Position numbers and translations under genes: made by a program. Shown here piece by piece: positions 42,001 to 50,388 of a stretch of 64,000 bases of DNA. The stretch is from Flavobacteriales bacterium (GTDB taxonomy: Bacteria; Bacteroidota; Bacteroidia; Flavobacteriales_F; PHOS-HE28), in assembly GCA_016712535.1 (NCBI GenBank), contig JADJQW010000002.1:1798001-1862000 (forward strand), written 5' to 3'. The first letter of the stretch is position 1. Each line of letters opens with the position of its first letter. The notes below the pieces were generated by a model. The model made no database searches. It saw only the letters and a program-made list of their open reading frames with translations, and was not told where the DNA came from.

Positions 42001-44358
42001 ATGCATTCCGCAATCCTTCGTGCATCGATCGTCATGATGCTCATTGCCCTGGCCGGCCCCCTCGCGGCGCAGGTGCAGACCCAATCCGTGCGCGGCGCCA
42101 TCGTCGATGCCGACACCCGCCAGCCCTTGATCGGCGCCACCGTGCTCCTGATCGGCAGCGACCCCTTGATCGGCGCCACCACCGACCTCGATGGCCGCTT
42201 CACGCTCGAGAAGGTCCCCGCGGGGCGCATCGCCCTCCAGGTGCGCATGCTCGGCTACGAGGAGCAGACCCTCGCCAATCTGTTGGTGAACTCGGCCAAG
42301 GAATTGGTGCTCGACATCCGCCTTCAGGAGTCGCTCGTGAAGCTGGAGGAGGTGGAGGTCAGCGGGAAGAAGGGCCACGGCGAAGTGCGCAACGACATGG
42401 CGGTGATGAGCGCGCGCAAGATCAGCGTGGAAGAGACCTCGCGCATCGCTGGCGGCATCAACGATCCCGCGCGCATGGTCACCGTGTTCCCAGGCGTATC
42501 GGGCGATCCCACCGGCAACAACACCATCATCGTGCGCGGCAACTCGCCCAAGGGCGTGCTCTGGCGCCTCGAAGGCATGGAGATCCCCAATCCGAACCAC
42601 TTCGCCGACGACGGCACCACCGGCGGCCCCATCAACGTGCTCAACAGCGACGTGGTGGACAACAGTGATTTCTACACCGGCGCCTTCGCAGCCGAGTACG
42701 GCAATGTCACCAGCGCCGTCTTCGACATGAAGCTGCGCGATGGCAACGACCGCAAACGGGAATACACGCTGAAGGCCGGCGTGCTCGGCACCGACCTCAC
42801 CGCCGAAGGGCCCGTCCCCGGCGTGCCGGGCGGCAGTTATCTCGCGAACTACCGCTACAGCACGCTATCGCTGCTCGACCAAGCCGGCATCGTCGATTAT
42901 CAGGGTGTCCCGAAGTACACGGACGCCGCCTTCAAGCTGAAGCTGCCCACCGCGAAGGCCGGAACCTTCTCGCTCTTCGGCATCGGTGGCCGCAGCGGCA
43001 TCGACCAGAAAGAGGAGAGCGAATTGGGCGACACGCTCTTCGCCAGCGCGCAGTACGGATCGCGCATGGGCGTCGCCGGCATCACGCACACGCTGCTGCT
43101 GGGCAGCAACAACTTCCTGTACACCACCGCCAGCCTCAGCGGCAATGGCAGCGGCGTGGACTACTCCGAATCGCCAGCGCCCGGCGAATCACCGCTGGTG
43201 CTGCGGCATGAGACCGACTTCGCCCGCACCACCATGCGCGCCTCGACCACCCTCAACACGCGCATCAATGCCAGCCACAAGCTGCGCACCGGGGTCATCC
43301 TCTCGCTCGACCGCTTCCGCATGTACGCCAACACCTTTGATCGCGCCGATAGCGTGATGAAGGTGAACCTGGACCAGCGAGGAGAAGCAACGACCGTGCA
43401 GGCCTTCGCGAGTTGGAAGTGGCGCTGGAACGAGCAGTGGAGCCTCACCAGCGGCGTCCACTTCCTGCACTACGCGCTCAATGGGGCGAGCAGCGTGGAA
43501 CCGCGCGCCGCGCTCCGTTACCAGCGCACGCCGGCCCGGGCATTCACCTTCGGAGCCGGCCTGCACAGCAAGACCGAGAGCCTGATGAACCACCTGGTGC
43601 GCACCACCGACGGTGAAGGCCGCTCGGTGCAGCGCAACCGGAGCCTCGGACTCAGCCGTGCGGCGCACGCGGTGCTTGGTTATGAGCAGCTCATCATGGA
43701 GGATGTGCAGTTCAAGGCGGAGGCCTACTGCCAAAACCTCTACAGCCAGCCCGTGGAAGATGCGGCAGGCAGCGCTTTCTGGCTGGGCAACACGCAGGAG
43801 TGGTACACCGACAAGCCGTTGGTGAGCAAGGGCATCGGCTACAACACGGGCGTTGAGCTCAGCATCGAGAAGTTCTTCACGCGCGGCTGGCATGCCTTGG
43901 CCACGCTCTCGGTTTTCGAGTCGCGGTACCGCGCGGCTGATGGAACCTGGTACAACGCGCGCTTCGGCTTGGGAGCTGTGGCCAATGCGCTCGCGGGCAA
44001 GGAGTGGAAAGTGGGCAAGGCTGATAAGGACAAGGTGCTCACCACCGGCGCCCGTTACAGCGTGCAGGGCGGGCAATGGCAAACGCCGCTGGATGCGAAC
44101 GCCACGCTGGCCGCCGGCTACGAGGTGGAGAGCACCGCGCTCATGGGCTTCAAGGGCGATCCCATCCACAAGCTCGATCTGGTGCTGGCCTACCGCATCG
44201 GCCGCGCCAAAGTGAGCCACGAGTTCAAGGCCGATGTGCAGAACGTGCTCAATGCGCAGACCGTGGTGTACTCCTATTACAACAGCAGCACCGAGCGCAT
44301 TGAAGGTGTCTCGCAATTGGCGATCCTGCCGGTGATGGGGTACACGCTGCGGTTCTGA
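42001..44358 (+). CDS. TonB-dependent receptor (carboxypeptidase-like N-terminus)
   Basis: A 785-residue outer-membrane receptor. Signal peptide MHSAILRASIVMMLIALAGPLAAQ, a carboxypeptidase-D-like regulatory domain (VRGAIVDADTRQPLIGATVLL ... TTDLDGRFTLEKVPAG, with an internal repeat of the PLIGAT motif), a plug domain at about 120-260 (VRNDMAVMSARKISVEE, VTVFPGVSGDPTGNNTIIVRGNSP, FAAEYGNVTSAVFDMKLRDG), and a barrel to the terminal MGYTLRF with a phenylalanine end. It carries no STN domain. The ligand is not identifiable. It is the last gene of the sigma/FecR cluster and is followed by a strong terminator. Confidence 0.92.
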   Translation: MHSAILRASIVMMLIALAGPLAAQVQTQSVRGAIVDADTRQPLIGATVLLIGSDPLIGATTDLDGRFTLEKVPAGRIALQVRMLGYEEQTLANLLVNSAKELVLDIRLQESLVKLEEVEVSGKKGHGEVRNDMAVMSARKISVEETSRIAGGINDPARMVTVFPGVSGDPTGNNTIIVRGNSPKGVLWRLEGMEIPNPNHFADDGTTGGPINVLNSDVVDNSDFYTGAFAAEYGNVTSAVFDMKLRDGNDRKREYTLKAGVLGTDLTAEGPVPGVPGGSYLANYRYSTLSLLDQAGIVDYQGVPKYTDAAFKLKLPTAKAGTFSLFGIGGRSGIDQKEESELGDTLFASAQYGSRMGVAGITHTLLLGSNNFLYTTASLSGNGSGVDYSESPAPGESPLVLRHETDFARTTMRASTTLNTRINASHKLRTGVILSLDRFRMYANTFDRADSVMKVNLDQRGEATTVQAFASWKWRWNEQWSLTSGVHFLHYALNGASSVEPRAALRYQRTPARAFTFGAGLHSKTESLMNHLVRTTDGEGRSVQRNRSLGLSRAAHAVLGYEQLIMEDVQFKAEAYCQNLYSQPVEDAAGSAFWLGNTQEWYTDKPLVSKGIGYNTGVELSIEKFFTRGWHALATLSVFESRYRAADGTWYNARFGLGAVANALAGKEWKVGKADKDKVLTTGARYSVQGGQWQTPLDANATLAAGYEVESTALMGFKGDPIHKLDLVLAYRIGRAKVSHEFKADVQNVLNAQTVVYSYYNSSTERIEGVSQLAILPVMGYTLRF

Positions 44359-44385
44359 GCACCCGGTCCGGTAACGATGCAATAG

Positions 44386-44412
44386 CGAAGGGCCCCTCTG
44401 CGGGGCCCTTCG
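44386..44412. terminator. Bidirectional terminator after the TonB-dependent receptor
   Basis: CGAAGGGCCCC (44386-44396) pairs with GGGGCCCTTCG (44402-44412), loop of 5 nt; between convergent genes. Confidence 0.82.
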
Positions 44413-44431
44413 TTCGTTCAGCTGCTGAGCC

Positions 44432-44872
44432 TCAGTCCTTCTTGAAGTACAACCGCGTGATGAAGATGCCATTGCCGTCATCCTTGCCGGCATCGCTCTC
44501 CACGCCGCTGGCGATGTGCACCAGATGCCATCCCTCGCCCGTGAGCCTGGTCATCTTGTCGGCGATCATGGCATCGTTGCTGGCGATGTTCTGGAAGTTG
44601 ATGCCCACGCCGCTGTAGAAGTTCAGGAGCTTGGTCTCCTTGAAGCTGTCGATCTTCAGATCGCTGCGTTCCACTTCACCTTGATCGCTTTTCTTCCCAT
44701 CGGTGCGCACCGTGGTGGCGGATTCCACATTCACCGGAGTGGTGCTCTCGATGATGCGTGAGCGGCCGAGGCCCATGGGCACGATGCTCTCGACGATGGT
44801 GATCACCTTGAACTGCTGTGCGGCTGCGTTGATGCTGAGCAGGAGGGTCAGGGGAAGGAGGATGCGGTTCAT
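44432..44872 (-). CDS. Small secreted protein, DUF4177-like C-terminus
   Basis: A 146-residue exported protein with signal peptide MNRILLPLTLLLSINAAA. The mature half (KVITIVESIVPMGLGRSRII) has no clear family; the C-terminal part (MTRLTGEGWHLVHIASGVES ... ITRLYFKK) resembles the DUF4177 pattern of a GWxLV core with a closing FxK strand. ATG 44872 is chosen because it starts the signal peptide; the longer frame upstream has none. Confidence 0.75.
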   Translation of the reverse strand: MNRILLPLTLLLSINAAAQQFKVITIVESIVPMGLGRSRIIESTTPVNVESATTVRTDGKKSDQGEVERSDLKIDSFKETKLLNFYSGVGINFQNIASNDAMIADKMTRLTGEGWHLVHIASGVESDAGKDDGNGIFITRLYFKKD

Positions 44873-45003
44873 GTTCCGTGGTTTTCTCTGGTTTCCGTTC
44901 GCGAAGATCATGCCGCTCGGCGGCAATCATTGAGCTGCTGTACTGCGAAGCGGGCCAGCTCGGCGGGGGTGCAAGGCGCTTCCGGCCGTGACCGGTCGCC
45001 GCT

Positions 45004-46437
45004 TCACAGCTCGAACCGCTCGCGAAGCTTCGGCAGCTTCACGTCAGCGAAGCCGCGTTGCCTGAATTCTTCTGCCAAGGCCGCGCGCGACCCATCCACG
45101 CCATGCACCAGGAAGAGGGTGCGCACGCGCGAGGGGTCCTGGCATTCGAGATAATGGAGCAGCTCCTTCCGGTCGCCGTGGGCACTGTAGAACTCCATGC
45201 GCAGCACCTCGGCATTCACCGGCACATGCTCACCGAAGATCCGCACTTCCCGCGCGCCGCTGAGCAGTTCGTGGCCCAGGGTGCCCGGTGCGCAGAAGCC
45301 TACTGCCAGCACGGCGTTATCCGCATCGGGCAGGGCGTGGAGCAAGTGGTGGCGCACGCGGCCGGCCTCCATCATGCCGCTGGCGCTGATGATGATGCAG
45401 GGCTCCTTCGATCCGTTCAAGCGCTTGCTCTGCTCCGATTCCCGAACGAACGATACTCCGGGGAACGAGAAGAGGTCAGGGTCGCTATGCAATTCCTCGC
45501 GCACCTCGGGGCGGAACAGCGCCGCATGGCGCCGGACGATGCCGGTCGCGCTGATGGCCAAGGGGCTGTCAACGAAGACAGGGATGCGCGGCAATCGGCC
45601 CGCGTTGCTGAGCGCGTTCAAGGTGTACAGGATCTCCTGCGTCTTGCCGATGCTGAAGGCCGGGATGATCAATCGCCCGCGACGCTTCACGCAGACCTCT
45701 GTGACGTGCCGCAGCAGTTCCTCTTCCGCTTCGGCGATGTCGGCATGGTCGCGGTCGCCGTAGGTGCTCTCGCAGATGATCGCATCGGCCTGCTGGAAGG
45801 GCGCTGGGGCAGGCAGCAACCGGTCCACATATCGGCCCACGTCGCCGGTGAAGGAGAGGCGAAGGTTGCGCTCGCCGTCGTCGATGGATAAGTGCACGGC
45901 CGCGCTGCCCAGGATATGCCCGGCATCGGAATAGGTGAGCTCGATGCCGGGCAGGATGGCCAGGCGCTCATCGTAATCCGATGTCTGGAATCGTGCCATC
46001 GTGGGCTGCACATCGGCCACGGTGTACAAGGGGCCTTCAGTGGGCACGGCCTTGCCGCGCTTCTCTGCGCGGCGCACGGCATCCGTGAAGTCGTATTCCT
46101 GGATGCGCGCGCTGTCCTCGAGCATGATGGCGCATAGGTCGCGCGTGGCCGGCGTGCTCCAGATGGTCCCCCGGAAGCCTTCGGCCACCAAGCGCGGCAG
46201 CAGGCCGCTGTGGTCGATGTGCGCGTGGCTGAGCACCACGGCATCGATCGTCTCCGGATCGAAGCCGAAGCGACGGTTGCGGTCCTTCCCGCTGCTGTTC
46301 GCGAGGGCTTCGCCTTGGAACATGCCGCAATCGAGCAGCACGCGAGCGGTGCTGCCATCGGTGCGTGTCAGTTCGAGCAGGTGCTTGCTCCCGGTAACGG
46401 TACCGGCAGCGCCGTGGAAGGTGATCGCGATGGGCAT
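45004..46437 (-). CDS. MBL-fold metallohydrolase with beta-CASP and RNA-specificity domains
   Basis: A 477-residue protein of the RNase J/CPSF-73-like superfamily. Metallo-beta-lactamase motifs: FHGAAGTVTGSKHLL, the zinc motif SHAHIDHSGLLPRL, ILGSAAVHL, FTGDVGR; beta-CASP part with ICESTYGDRDHAD, IPAFSIGKTQEILYTLN, and the closing IIISASGMMEAGRVRHHL and the AHGDRKELLHYL His. Such proteins are usually annotated as RNA-acting exonucleases or endonucleases; the actual RNA target is unknown. ATG 46437 is chosen over a TTG 9 bp upstream. A GACCTTTG element lies 6 nt before the ATG. Confidence 0.93.
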   Translation of the reverse strand: MPIAITFHGAAGTVTGSKHLLELTRTDGSTARVLLDCGMFQGEALANSSGKDRNRRFGFDPETIDAVVLSHAHIDHSGLLPRLVAEGFRGTIWSTPATRDLCAIMLEDSARIQEYDFTDAVRRAEKRGKAVPTEGPLYTVADVQPTMARFQTSDYDERLAILPGIELTYSDAGHILGSAAVHLSIDDGERNLRLSFTGDVGRYVDRLLPAPAPFQQADAIICESTYGDRDHADIAEAEEELLRHVTEVCVKRRGRLIIPAFSIGKTQEILYTLNALSNAGRLPRIPVFVDSPLAISATGIVRRHAALFRPEVREELHSDPDLFSFPGVSFVRESEQSKRLNGSKEPCIIISASGMMEAGRVRHHLLHALPDADNAVLAVGFCAPGTLGHELLSGAREVRIFGEHVPVNAEVLRMEFYSAHGDRKELLHYLECQDPSRVRTLFLVHGVDGSRAALAEEFRQRGFADVKLPKLRERFEL

Positions 46438-46484
46438 GCGCCGCAAAGGTCGGGCTCGGTGTTCGACATCTGGCCGAAGCGCCG

Positions 46485-47258
46485 CTACAGGACCCTGCGC
46501 ACCATGCGCAGCTTGTGCGTGTATCGAGCCTCCTCGGCGTTGTAGCTGCCCTGCTGATCGAGCTTATCGATGCGCACGCGACCGCTGCTGTGGATGATGC
46601 GCAGGTCGTCGTCCTCATTGCGGGTGAGCACGATGCCCACGTGGGTGATGCGTCCTTCGGCGTTGTCGAAGAAAGCAAGGTCGCCGGGCTCGCTCAGGTC
46701 AAGCAGCTCCACCACGTCGCCCTCCTCGGCCTGCTGGCCCGCATCGCGCGGCAGGTAGATGCCCATGAGGATGAAGATCATCTGCACCAGCCCGCTGCAA
46801 TCGACGCCCCACGGCGTGCGGCCTCCCCAGAGGTAAGGCGCCCCGAGGAAGGGGTGCATGTAGAGCTCGAGCAGCTCTGCGCGCTCCAGATCGGGCTTGT
46901 GGTTGGTGACGGCCTGGACCGGCACGCGATGCTTGCCCCAAAGGATCGTGCCCTCCTCGTAGAACGGCAGCACGGCGCCATAGGTGAGCGGCACCTGCCG
47001 CTCGCCCAGATCAACGATGGTGCTCTGATCGATCACGCGCAGGTCGGGATCGAAGTTGGGCGTAGGGCAGGGCAGGAGCTGCTTCTGGTCCACCCAGCCT
47101 TCATAGCCGTCGTGGTCGAATCGCAATCGGCTCCAGTTGCCTTCGGTGTCGAGCACTTGCGCGGTCTCGCCGAAGAGCCATTGAGTGACCATCTCAGCGC
47201 GATCGCTCGGCTCGGCGCGCACAGGGACGATGGAGAGGGGGCAGATGACGCTGTTCAA
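46485..47258 (-). CDS. NlpC/P60 family C40 peptidase with SH3-like N-terminus
   Basis: A 257-residue protein. Residues 1-75 form a bacterial SH3-type domain (ICPLSIVPVRAEPSDRAEM, LFGETAQVL, DGYEGWVDQKQL), the rest is a C40 cysteine peptidase with PYLWGGRTPWGVDCSGLVQ (nucleophile Cys in DCSG), DLAFFDN, ITHVGIVL (catalytic His) and IIHSSG. Cell-wall cleavage, usually of D-gamma-glutamyl-meso-DAP bonds, is expected by family. There is no signal peptide. The start appears to be TTG at 47258, because the SH3 domain begins there and no in-frame ATG or GTG lies upstream before a poorly coding stretch. Confidence 0.9.
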   Translation of the reverse strand: MNSVICPLSIVPVRAEPSDRAEMVTQWLFGETAQVLDTEGNWSRLRFDHDGYEGWVDQKQLLPCPTPNFDPDLRVIDQSTIVDLGERQVPLTYGAVLPFYEEGTILWGKHRVPVQAVTNHKPDLERAELLELYMHPFLGAPYLWGGRTPWGVDCSGLVQMIFILMGIYLPRDAGQQAEEGDVVELLDLSEPGDLAFFDNAEGRITHVGIVLTRNEDDDLRIIHSSGRVRIDKLDQQGSYNAEEARYTHKLRMVRRVL

Positions 47259-47261
47259 GGA

Positions 47262-47302
47262 GGATGAAGGGTTGATGGTTGAAAGAAGCTGGTTGAAGGT
47301 TG
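47262..47302. repeat. CAACC(A/C/T)TCAACC-type low-complexity repeat, copy 1
   Basis: Imperfect repeats of GGTTGA/TCAACC between two divergent genes (GGGTTGATGGTTGAAAG, GGTTGAAGGTTG). Similar sequence occurs at 53754-53822. Confidence 0.35.
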
Positions 47303-47344
47303 CCCGATCGCGGTGCTGGCACTGAACCCGTGGCCGAAGGTAGA

Positions 47345-47737
47345 ATGCGCATCGAAGGCGAACGAGGACCTGGATACCTTGGCGGCGTGTTCGAGCACCG
47401 TTCGAAGCCGCTCATGCCGAAGAGGCGATTCGTCGCCCGGCAGTTGCGCTTTGCCTTGATGGCGCTTGCCATCGTGGCCATCTCCTTAGCGATCGGGGTT
47501 TGGGGCTACATGCGTTTCGCCGGCCTTGGCCTTGTTGATGCGTTCCTGAACGCGAGCATGATCCTGGGCGGCATGGGCCCGGTGGATTTGCTGTCCAATG
47601 ACAAGGCCAAGTGGTTCGCGTCCCTTTATGCGCTCTACAGCGGCATCGCGCTCCTCACCACTGTGGCCGTGCTTCTGGCGCCCTTGGTTCACCGGATGCT
47701 GCACGCGCTGCACCTCGATGAGGGCGCTCAGGATTGA
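47345..47737 (+). CDS. Small two-TM membrane protein, function unknown
   Basis: A 130-residue membrane protein. Two hydrophobic segments (about residues 36-60, LRFALMALAIVAISLAIGVW, and 90-120, FASLYALYSGIALLTTVAVLL) flank LNASMILGGMGPVD. Homologues in Bacteroidota, as far as I recall, begin with a FEHR-type motif; here it is VFEHRSKPLMPKRR. A start at ATG 47345 includes it; alternatives are GTG 47387 and ATG 47414. The loop between the two segments resembles part of a two-TM ion channel, but I see no selectivity-filter signature. It is divergent from the C40 peptidase. Confidence 0.78.
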   Translation: MRIEGERGPGYLGGVFEHRSKPLMPKRRFVARQLRFALMALAIVAISLAIGVWGYMRFAGLGLVDAFLNASMILGGMGPVDLLSNDKAKWFASLYALYSGIALLTTVAVLLAPLVHRMLHALHLDEGAQD

Positions 47738-47740
47738 TGG

Positions 47741-48334
47741 TCAGCGCCGTGAGCGCTTCCAAGTGCTGTAGGCCGCGGTGATGGGCGGCTTGCTGCGATC
47801 CACTTCGCTGAGCGGCTCGCAGGGCTTGAGCGTGGCGTGCAGCTGTGCGGGAAGTGATTGGTACAATCGCGTGCCTTCGGTCTTCCAGGCGAGCATCTCA
47901 TCGCTCACCGCTTTCACCGCCTTGGCCGGATTGCCCACGATCACCTGCCGGGCCTCCCAGATGCTCCCTTCGGGCAGGAAGGCCAGAGCACCCACGATGC
48001 AGCCTTCGCCGAGCTGCACATCGTCCATGATCACCGCATTCATGCCCACCAGGCAATTCGCCCCGATGGTGGCGCCGTGGATGATGGCGCCATGCCCGAT
48101 GTGCGCCCCGGGGTGCAGCACCACCTTCACGCCGGGGAACATGTGGATCGTGCAATTCTCCTGCACGTTGCAGCCTTCCTTTACCACGATCTCGCCCCAA
48201 TCCCCGCGCAGGGCTGCGCCTGGCCCGATGTACACGTCAGCTCCGATGACCACGTTGCCGGTGACCGCGGCTTGAGGATGCACGAAGGCCGTGGGGTGAA
48301 CCACGGGCCGATAACCATTGAATTCGTAGAGCAT
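47741..48334 (-). CDS. PaaY-type gamma-carbonic-anhydrase-like hexapeptide protein
   Basis: A 197-residue left-handed beta-helix protein of hexapeptide repeats, with N-terminal LYEFNGYRPVVHPTAFVHPQA, GDWGEIVVKEGCNVQENCTIHMFPG, and the metal-site histidines in HIGHGAIIHGATIG. The C-terminal part (LYQSLPAQLHATLKPCEPLSEVD) is the PaaY-type helix. E. coli PaaY is a thioesterase of the phenylacetate pathway; no paa genes are visible here, so the role may be as a general acyl-CoA hydrolase or a carbonic-anhydrase homologue. ATG 48334 is chosen over a TTG 18 bp upstream; CACCTTTG lies 15 nt before it on the minus strand. Confidence 0.92.
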   Translation of the reverse strand: MLYEFNGYRPVVHPTAFVHPQAAVTGNVVIGADVYIGPGAALRGDWGEIVVKEGCNVQENCTIHMFPGVKVVLHPGAHIGHGAIIHGATIGANCLVGMNAVIMDDVQLGEGCIVGALAFLPEGSIWEARQVIVGNPAKAVKAVSDEMLAWKTEGTRLYQSLPAQLHATLKPCEPLSEVDRSKPPITAAYSTWKRSRR

Positions 48335-48400
48335 GTCCTCTTGTTGCCGCAAAGGTGCGTTCCTGGTCCTTCATAGCGTTCAAAGGCGGTTTCCGGAACG

Positions 48401-48417
48401 GTAACATTCAATTAACA
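48401..48417 (+). promoter_or_regulatory. PHO-box-like direct repeat upstream of the phosphate porin
   Basis: GTAACA-TTCAA-TTAACA: two hexamers repeated with an 11-bp period, as in PHO boxes (TT(A/C/T)ACA, 4-6 bp spacer, in Bacillus PhoP). It lies 25 bp before the porin ATG. Confidence 0.4.
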
Positions 48418-48441
48418 GGTCGAACGCTGCTTCGCGCCGCG

Positions 48442-49641
48442 ATGTACCGGAGACTCTCACGATGCCTGGCGGCAGCCATGCTGCTCGCCTTGCCTGCCTT
48501 GCTGTTCGCACAGAACGAACGGGACGAGGCTCCCTTGATCGACGTGCGGAATGGCCTTTCCTTCTCCAAGGATTCGGTCTTCGCCCTGAACCTGCGCTTC
48601 CGCATGCAGAGCCGCGCTGGAATCACCACCGTTGGCGGTGACGACTTGAGCGTGGATGCCGTGGACCTTCGCATCCGCAGGCTCCGGCTCCGGCTCGATG
48701 GCCACGTGCTCGCGCGCAAGCTCCGTTACTATGTGCAACTCAATTTCAGCCGCGCGGACCTGGACCTTGAAGGTGATGTGATCGCTCAGCCCTTGCGCGA
48801 CGCCTTGGTGTACTACTACTTCGGCACCAATTTCTATGTGGGCTTCGGTCAGGGGAAGCTACCTGGCAATCGCCAGCGGGTGATCAGCTCCGGCAACCAG
48901 CAATTCCCTGACCGCTCCATTGCCAATGCGGCTTTCACGTTGGACCGTGATGTAGGCGCCTTCGCCTACTGGACCATCCCCATTGGCGAACAGCTCGTGC
49001 AACTGAAAGGCGCACTGACAAGCGGCGAGGGAAGAGGCGCGCTGATTGGCAATAATGGCATCTGCTACACCGGCCGTTTGGAGTGGTTGCCGTTCGGCCA
49101 ATTCGCGAATAGCGGCGATTTCAGCGAGGGTGACCTGGAGATGGAAGCGATGCCCCGACTCTCGCTGGCCGCCGGCTACTCATACAACGACGACGCCATT
49201 CGCTCAGGCGGTCAGTTGGGTCAGGAGCTTTACGCGCCCACGGACATGGGCACCTTCATCGCCGATGCGGTGCTGAAGTACCAAGGCTGGGCGCTGTCCG
49301 CCGAGGCTTTCCAGCGCGACAGCGACGAACCGATAACCACCAGTGAAACGGGCGCGGTGCGCTTCGTGACCTCCGGACAAGGGCTGAATGCGCAATTGAG
49401 CAAGCACTTCCGCAGCCACTGGGAGATCGCATCGCGCTACACCATCGTCCGGCCTACCGGCGAAGTGACTGCGCTGCGCGCTCGCACCGAGGAGTCCCTG
49501 CTCGGGATCAATCGCTACCTCAACGGCCATCGCATCAAGCTGCAGTGGTACGCCGGGTACCGCTGGACAGAGGGCATGGCCGCATTCGATCACGATGGGA
49601 ACAGCTGGACCACCTTGTTCCAGGTAGAGTTCGGGATCTGA
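48442..49641 (+). CDS. Phosphate-selective porin (OprP/OprO-like)
   Basis: A 399-residue outer-membrane barrel with signal peptide MYRRLSRCLAAAMLLALPALLFAQ (ATG 48442). The N-terminal region (LIDVRNGLSFSKDSVFALNLRFRMQ), the RIRRLRLRLDGHVL turn and the FGQGKLPGNRQR segment with LSAAGYSYN-like strands fit the phosphate-selective porin O/P family; the C-terminus FQVEFGI ends as a barrel strand. Its position just before the DUF47 and Pit genes makes phosphate import its likely job. The PHO-box-like repeat just upstream fits that too. The end of DUF47's promoter region overlaps nothing; the gap to the next ATG is 95 bp. Confidence 0.88.
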   Translation: MYRRLSRCLAAAMLLALPALLFAQNERDEAPLIDVRNGLSFSKDSVFALNLRFRMQSRAGITTVGGDDLSVDAVDLRIRRLRLRLDGHVLARKLRYYVQLNFSRADLDLEGDVIAQPLRDALVYYYFGTNFYVGFGQGKLPGNRQRVISSGNQQFPDRSIANAAFTLDRDVGAFAYWTIPIGEQLVQLKGALTSGEGRGALIGNNGICYTGRLEWLPFGQFANSGDFSEGDLEMEAMPRLSLAAGYSYNDDAIRSGGQLGQELYAPTDMGTFIADAVLKYQGWALSAEAFQRDSDEPITTSETGAVRFVTSGQGLNAQLSKHFRSHWEIASRYTIVRPTGEVTALRARTEESLLGINRYLNGHRIKLQWYAGYRWTEGMAAFDHDGNSWTTLFQVEFGI

Positions 49642-49657
49642 CGCTTCACGATCATGT

Positions 49658-49670
49658 TAACCTAGGGTTA
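49658..49670. promoter_or_regulatory. Small inverted repeat upstream of the DUF47 gene
   Basis: TAACC-TAG-GGTTA, 67 bp before the DUF47 ATG and 40 bp before the TACATTTG box; possible operator. Confidence 0.3.
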
Positions 49671-49708
49671 CCAATCCCCAAGAGCAGCTTCGCGCTGAAC
49701 TCCCCGGA

Positions 49709-49716
49709 TACATTTG
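49709..49716 (+). promoter_or_regulatory. TACATTTG -7 element of the DUF47/Pit operon
   Basis: Perfect TAnnTTTG ending 20 nt before the ATG at 49737. Confidence 0.5.
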
Positions 49717-49736
49717 CCCACCCCAACCAAAGCCCC

Positions 49737-50384
49737 ATGGCGCTCGATCAACTCCTCAGCATCTTCAAGCCACGCGACCGTGTGTTCTTCTACCACTTCG
49801 AGGCCAGCGCCGCGAACGTGCTGAAGATGAGCGAGGACCTGATGGCGATCATGAACACCGAGCCCGGATCGCAGCGAACGGCTTTGCTGGAGCGGCTGGA
49901 GATCGCAGAGCGCGCCAATGACGACCTCACGCATACCATCTTCACCGACCTGGCGCGCAACTTCATCACGCCCATCGATCGGGAAGACATCCACAGCCTG
50001 GCCACCAGCCTCGACGACGTGGCCGACTTCATCCTGGCCAGCGCCAAGAACCTGGAGCTCTTCGGCATCGGCAAGCCCGACCAGACCTGCTCTGAACTGG
50101 CCCGGCTGGTGAATGAGGGGGCTCATATCGTGCAGCTCGCCGTGCAGAACCTCCGGCGCATGCACAAGAGCAATGCCCACATGGAATTCGTGGTGCAGAT
50201 CAACAGCATGGAGAACCAGGCCGATGAGGTGTATGACCGGGCCATCCAGAAGCTCTTCGCCGACGAGAAGGACCCCATCGCGCTGATCAAGCTGCGCGAC
50301 CTGTACAGCACCTTGGAATTGGCCACGGACAAGTGCGAGGACGTGGGCAACGTGCTGGAGTCCATCATGCTCAAGTACGCCTGA
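49737..50384 (+). CDS. DUF47 family protein (Pit accessory)
   Basis: A 215-residue helical protein of the DUF47/PhoU-like family that partners with Pit transporters. It shows FFYHFEASAANVLKMSEDL at the N-terminus, FITPIDREDIHSLATSLDDVADFIL, the family's central DD motif region, and CEDVGNVLESIMLKYA at the C-terminus. The length is typical. It ends 4 bp before the Pit gene, so the two are almost certainly co-translated. PhoU-like control of phosphate uptake is an inference from the family. The ATG at 49737 is preferred to upstream codons because it begins the conserved ALDQLLSIFKP. Confidence 0.94.
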   Translation: MALDQLLSIFKPRDRVFFYHFEASAANVLKMSEDLMAIMNTEPGSQRTALLERLEIAERANDDLTHTIFTDLARNFITPIDREDIHSLATSLDDVADFILASAKNLELFGIGKPDQTCSELARLVNEGAHIVQLAVQNLRRMHKSNAHMEFVVQINSMENQADEVYDRAIQKLFADEKDPIALIKLRDLYSTLELATDKCEDVGNVLESIMLKYA

Positions 50385-50388
50385 GCCC

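Noticed and set aside
39780..42248. 822-codon minus-strand frame opposite the STN/LA_2272 gene
   Set aside because: Mirrors the repeat structure of the plus-strand gene and has no conserved motif.
47741..48334. Assigning the paaY symbol
   Set aside because: The family matches, but no phenylacetate pathway genes are near, so the pathway role is not supported.
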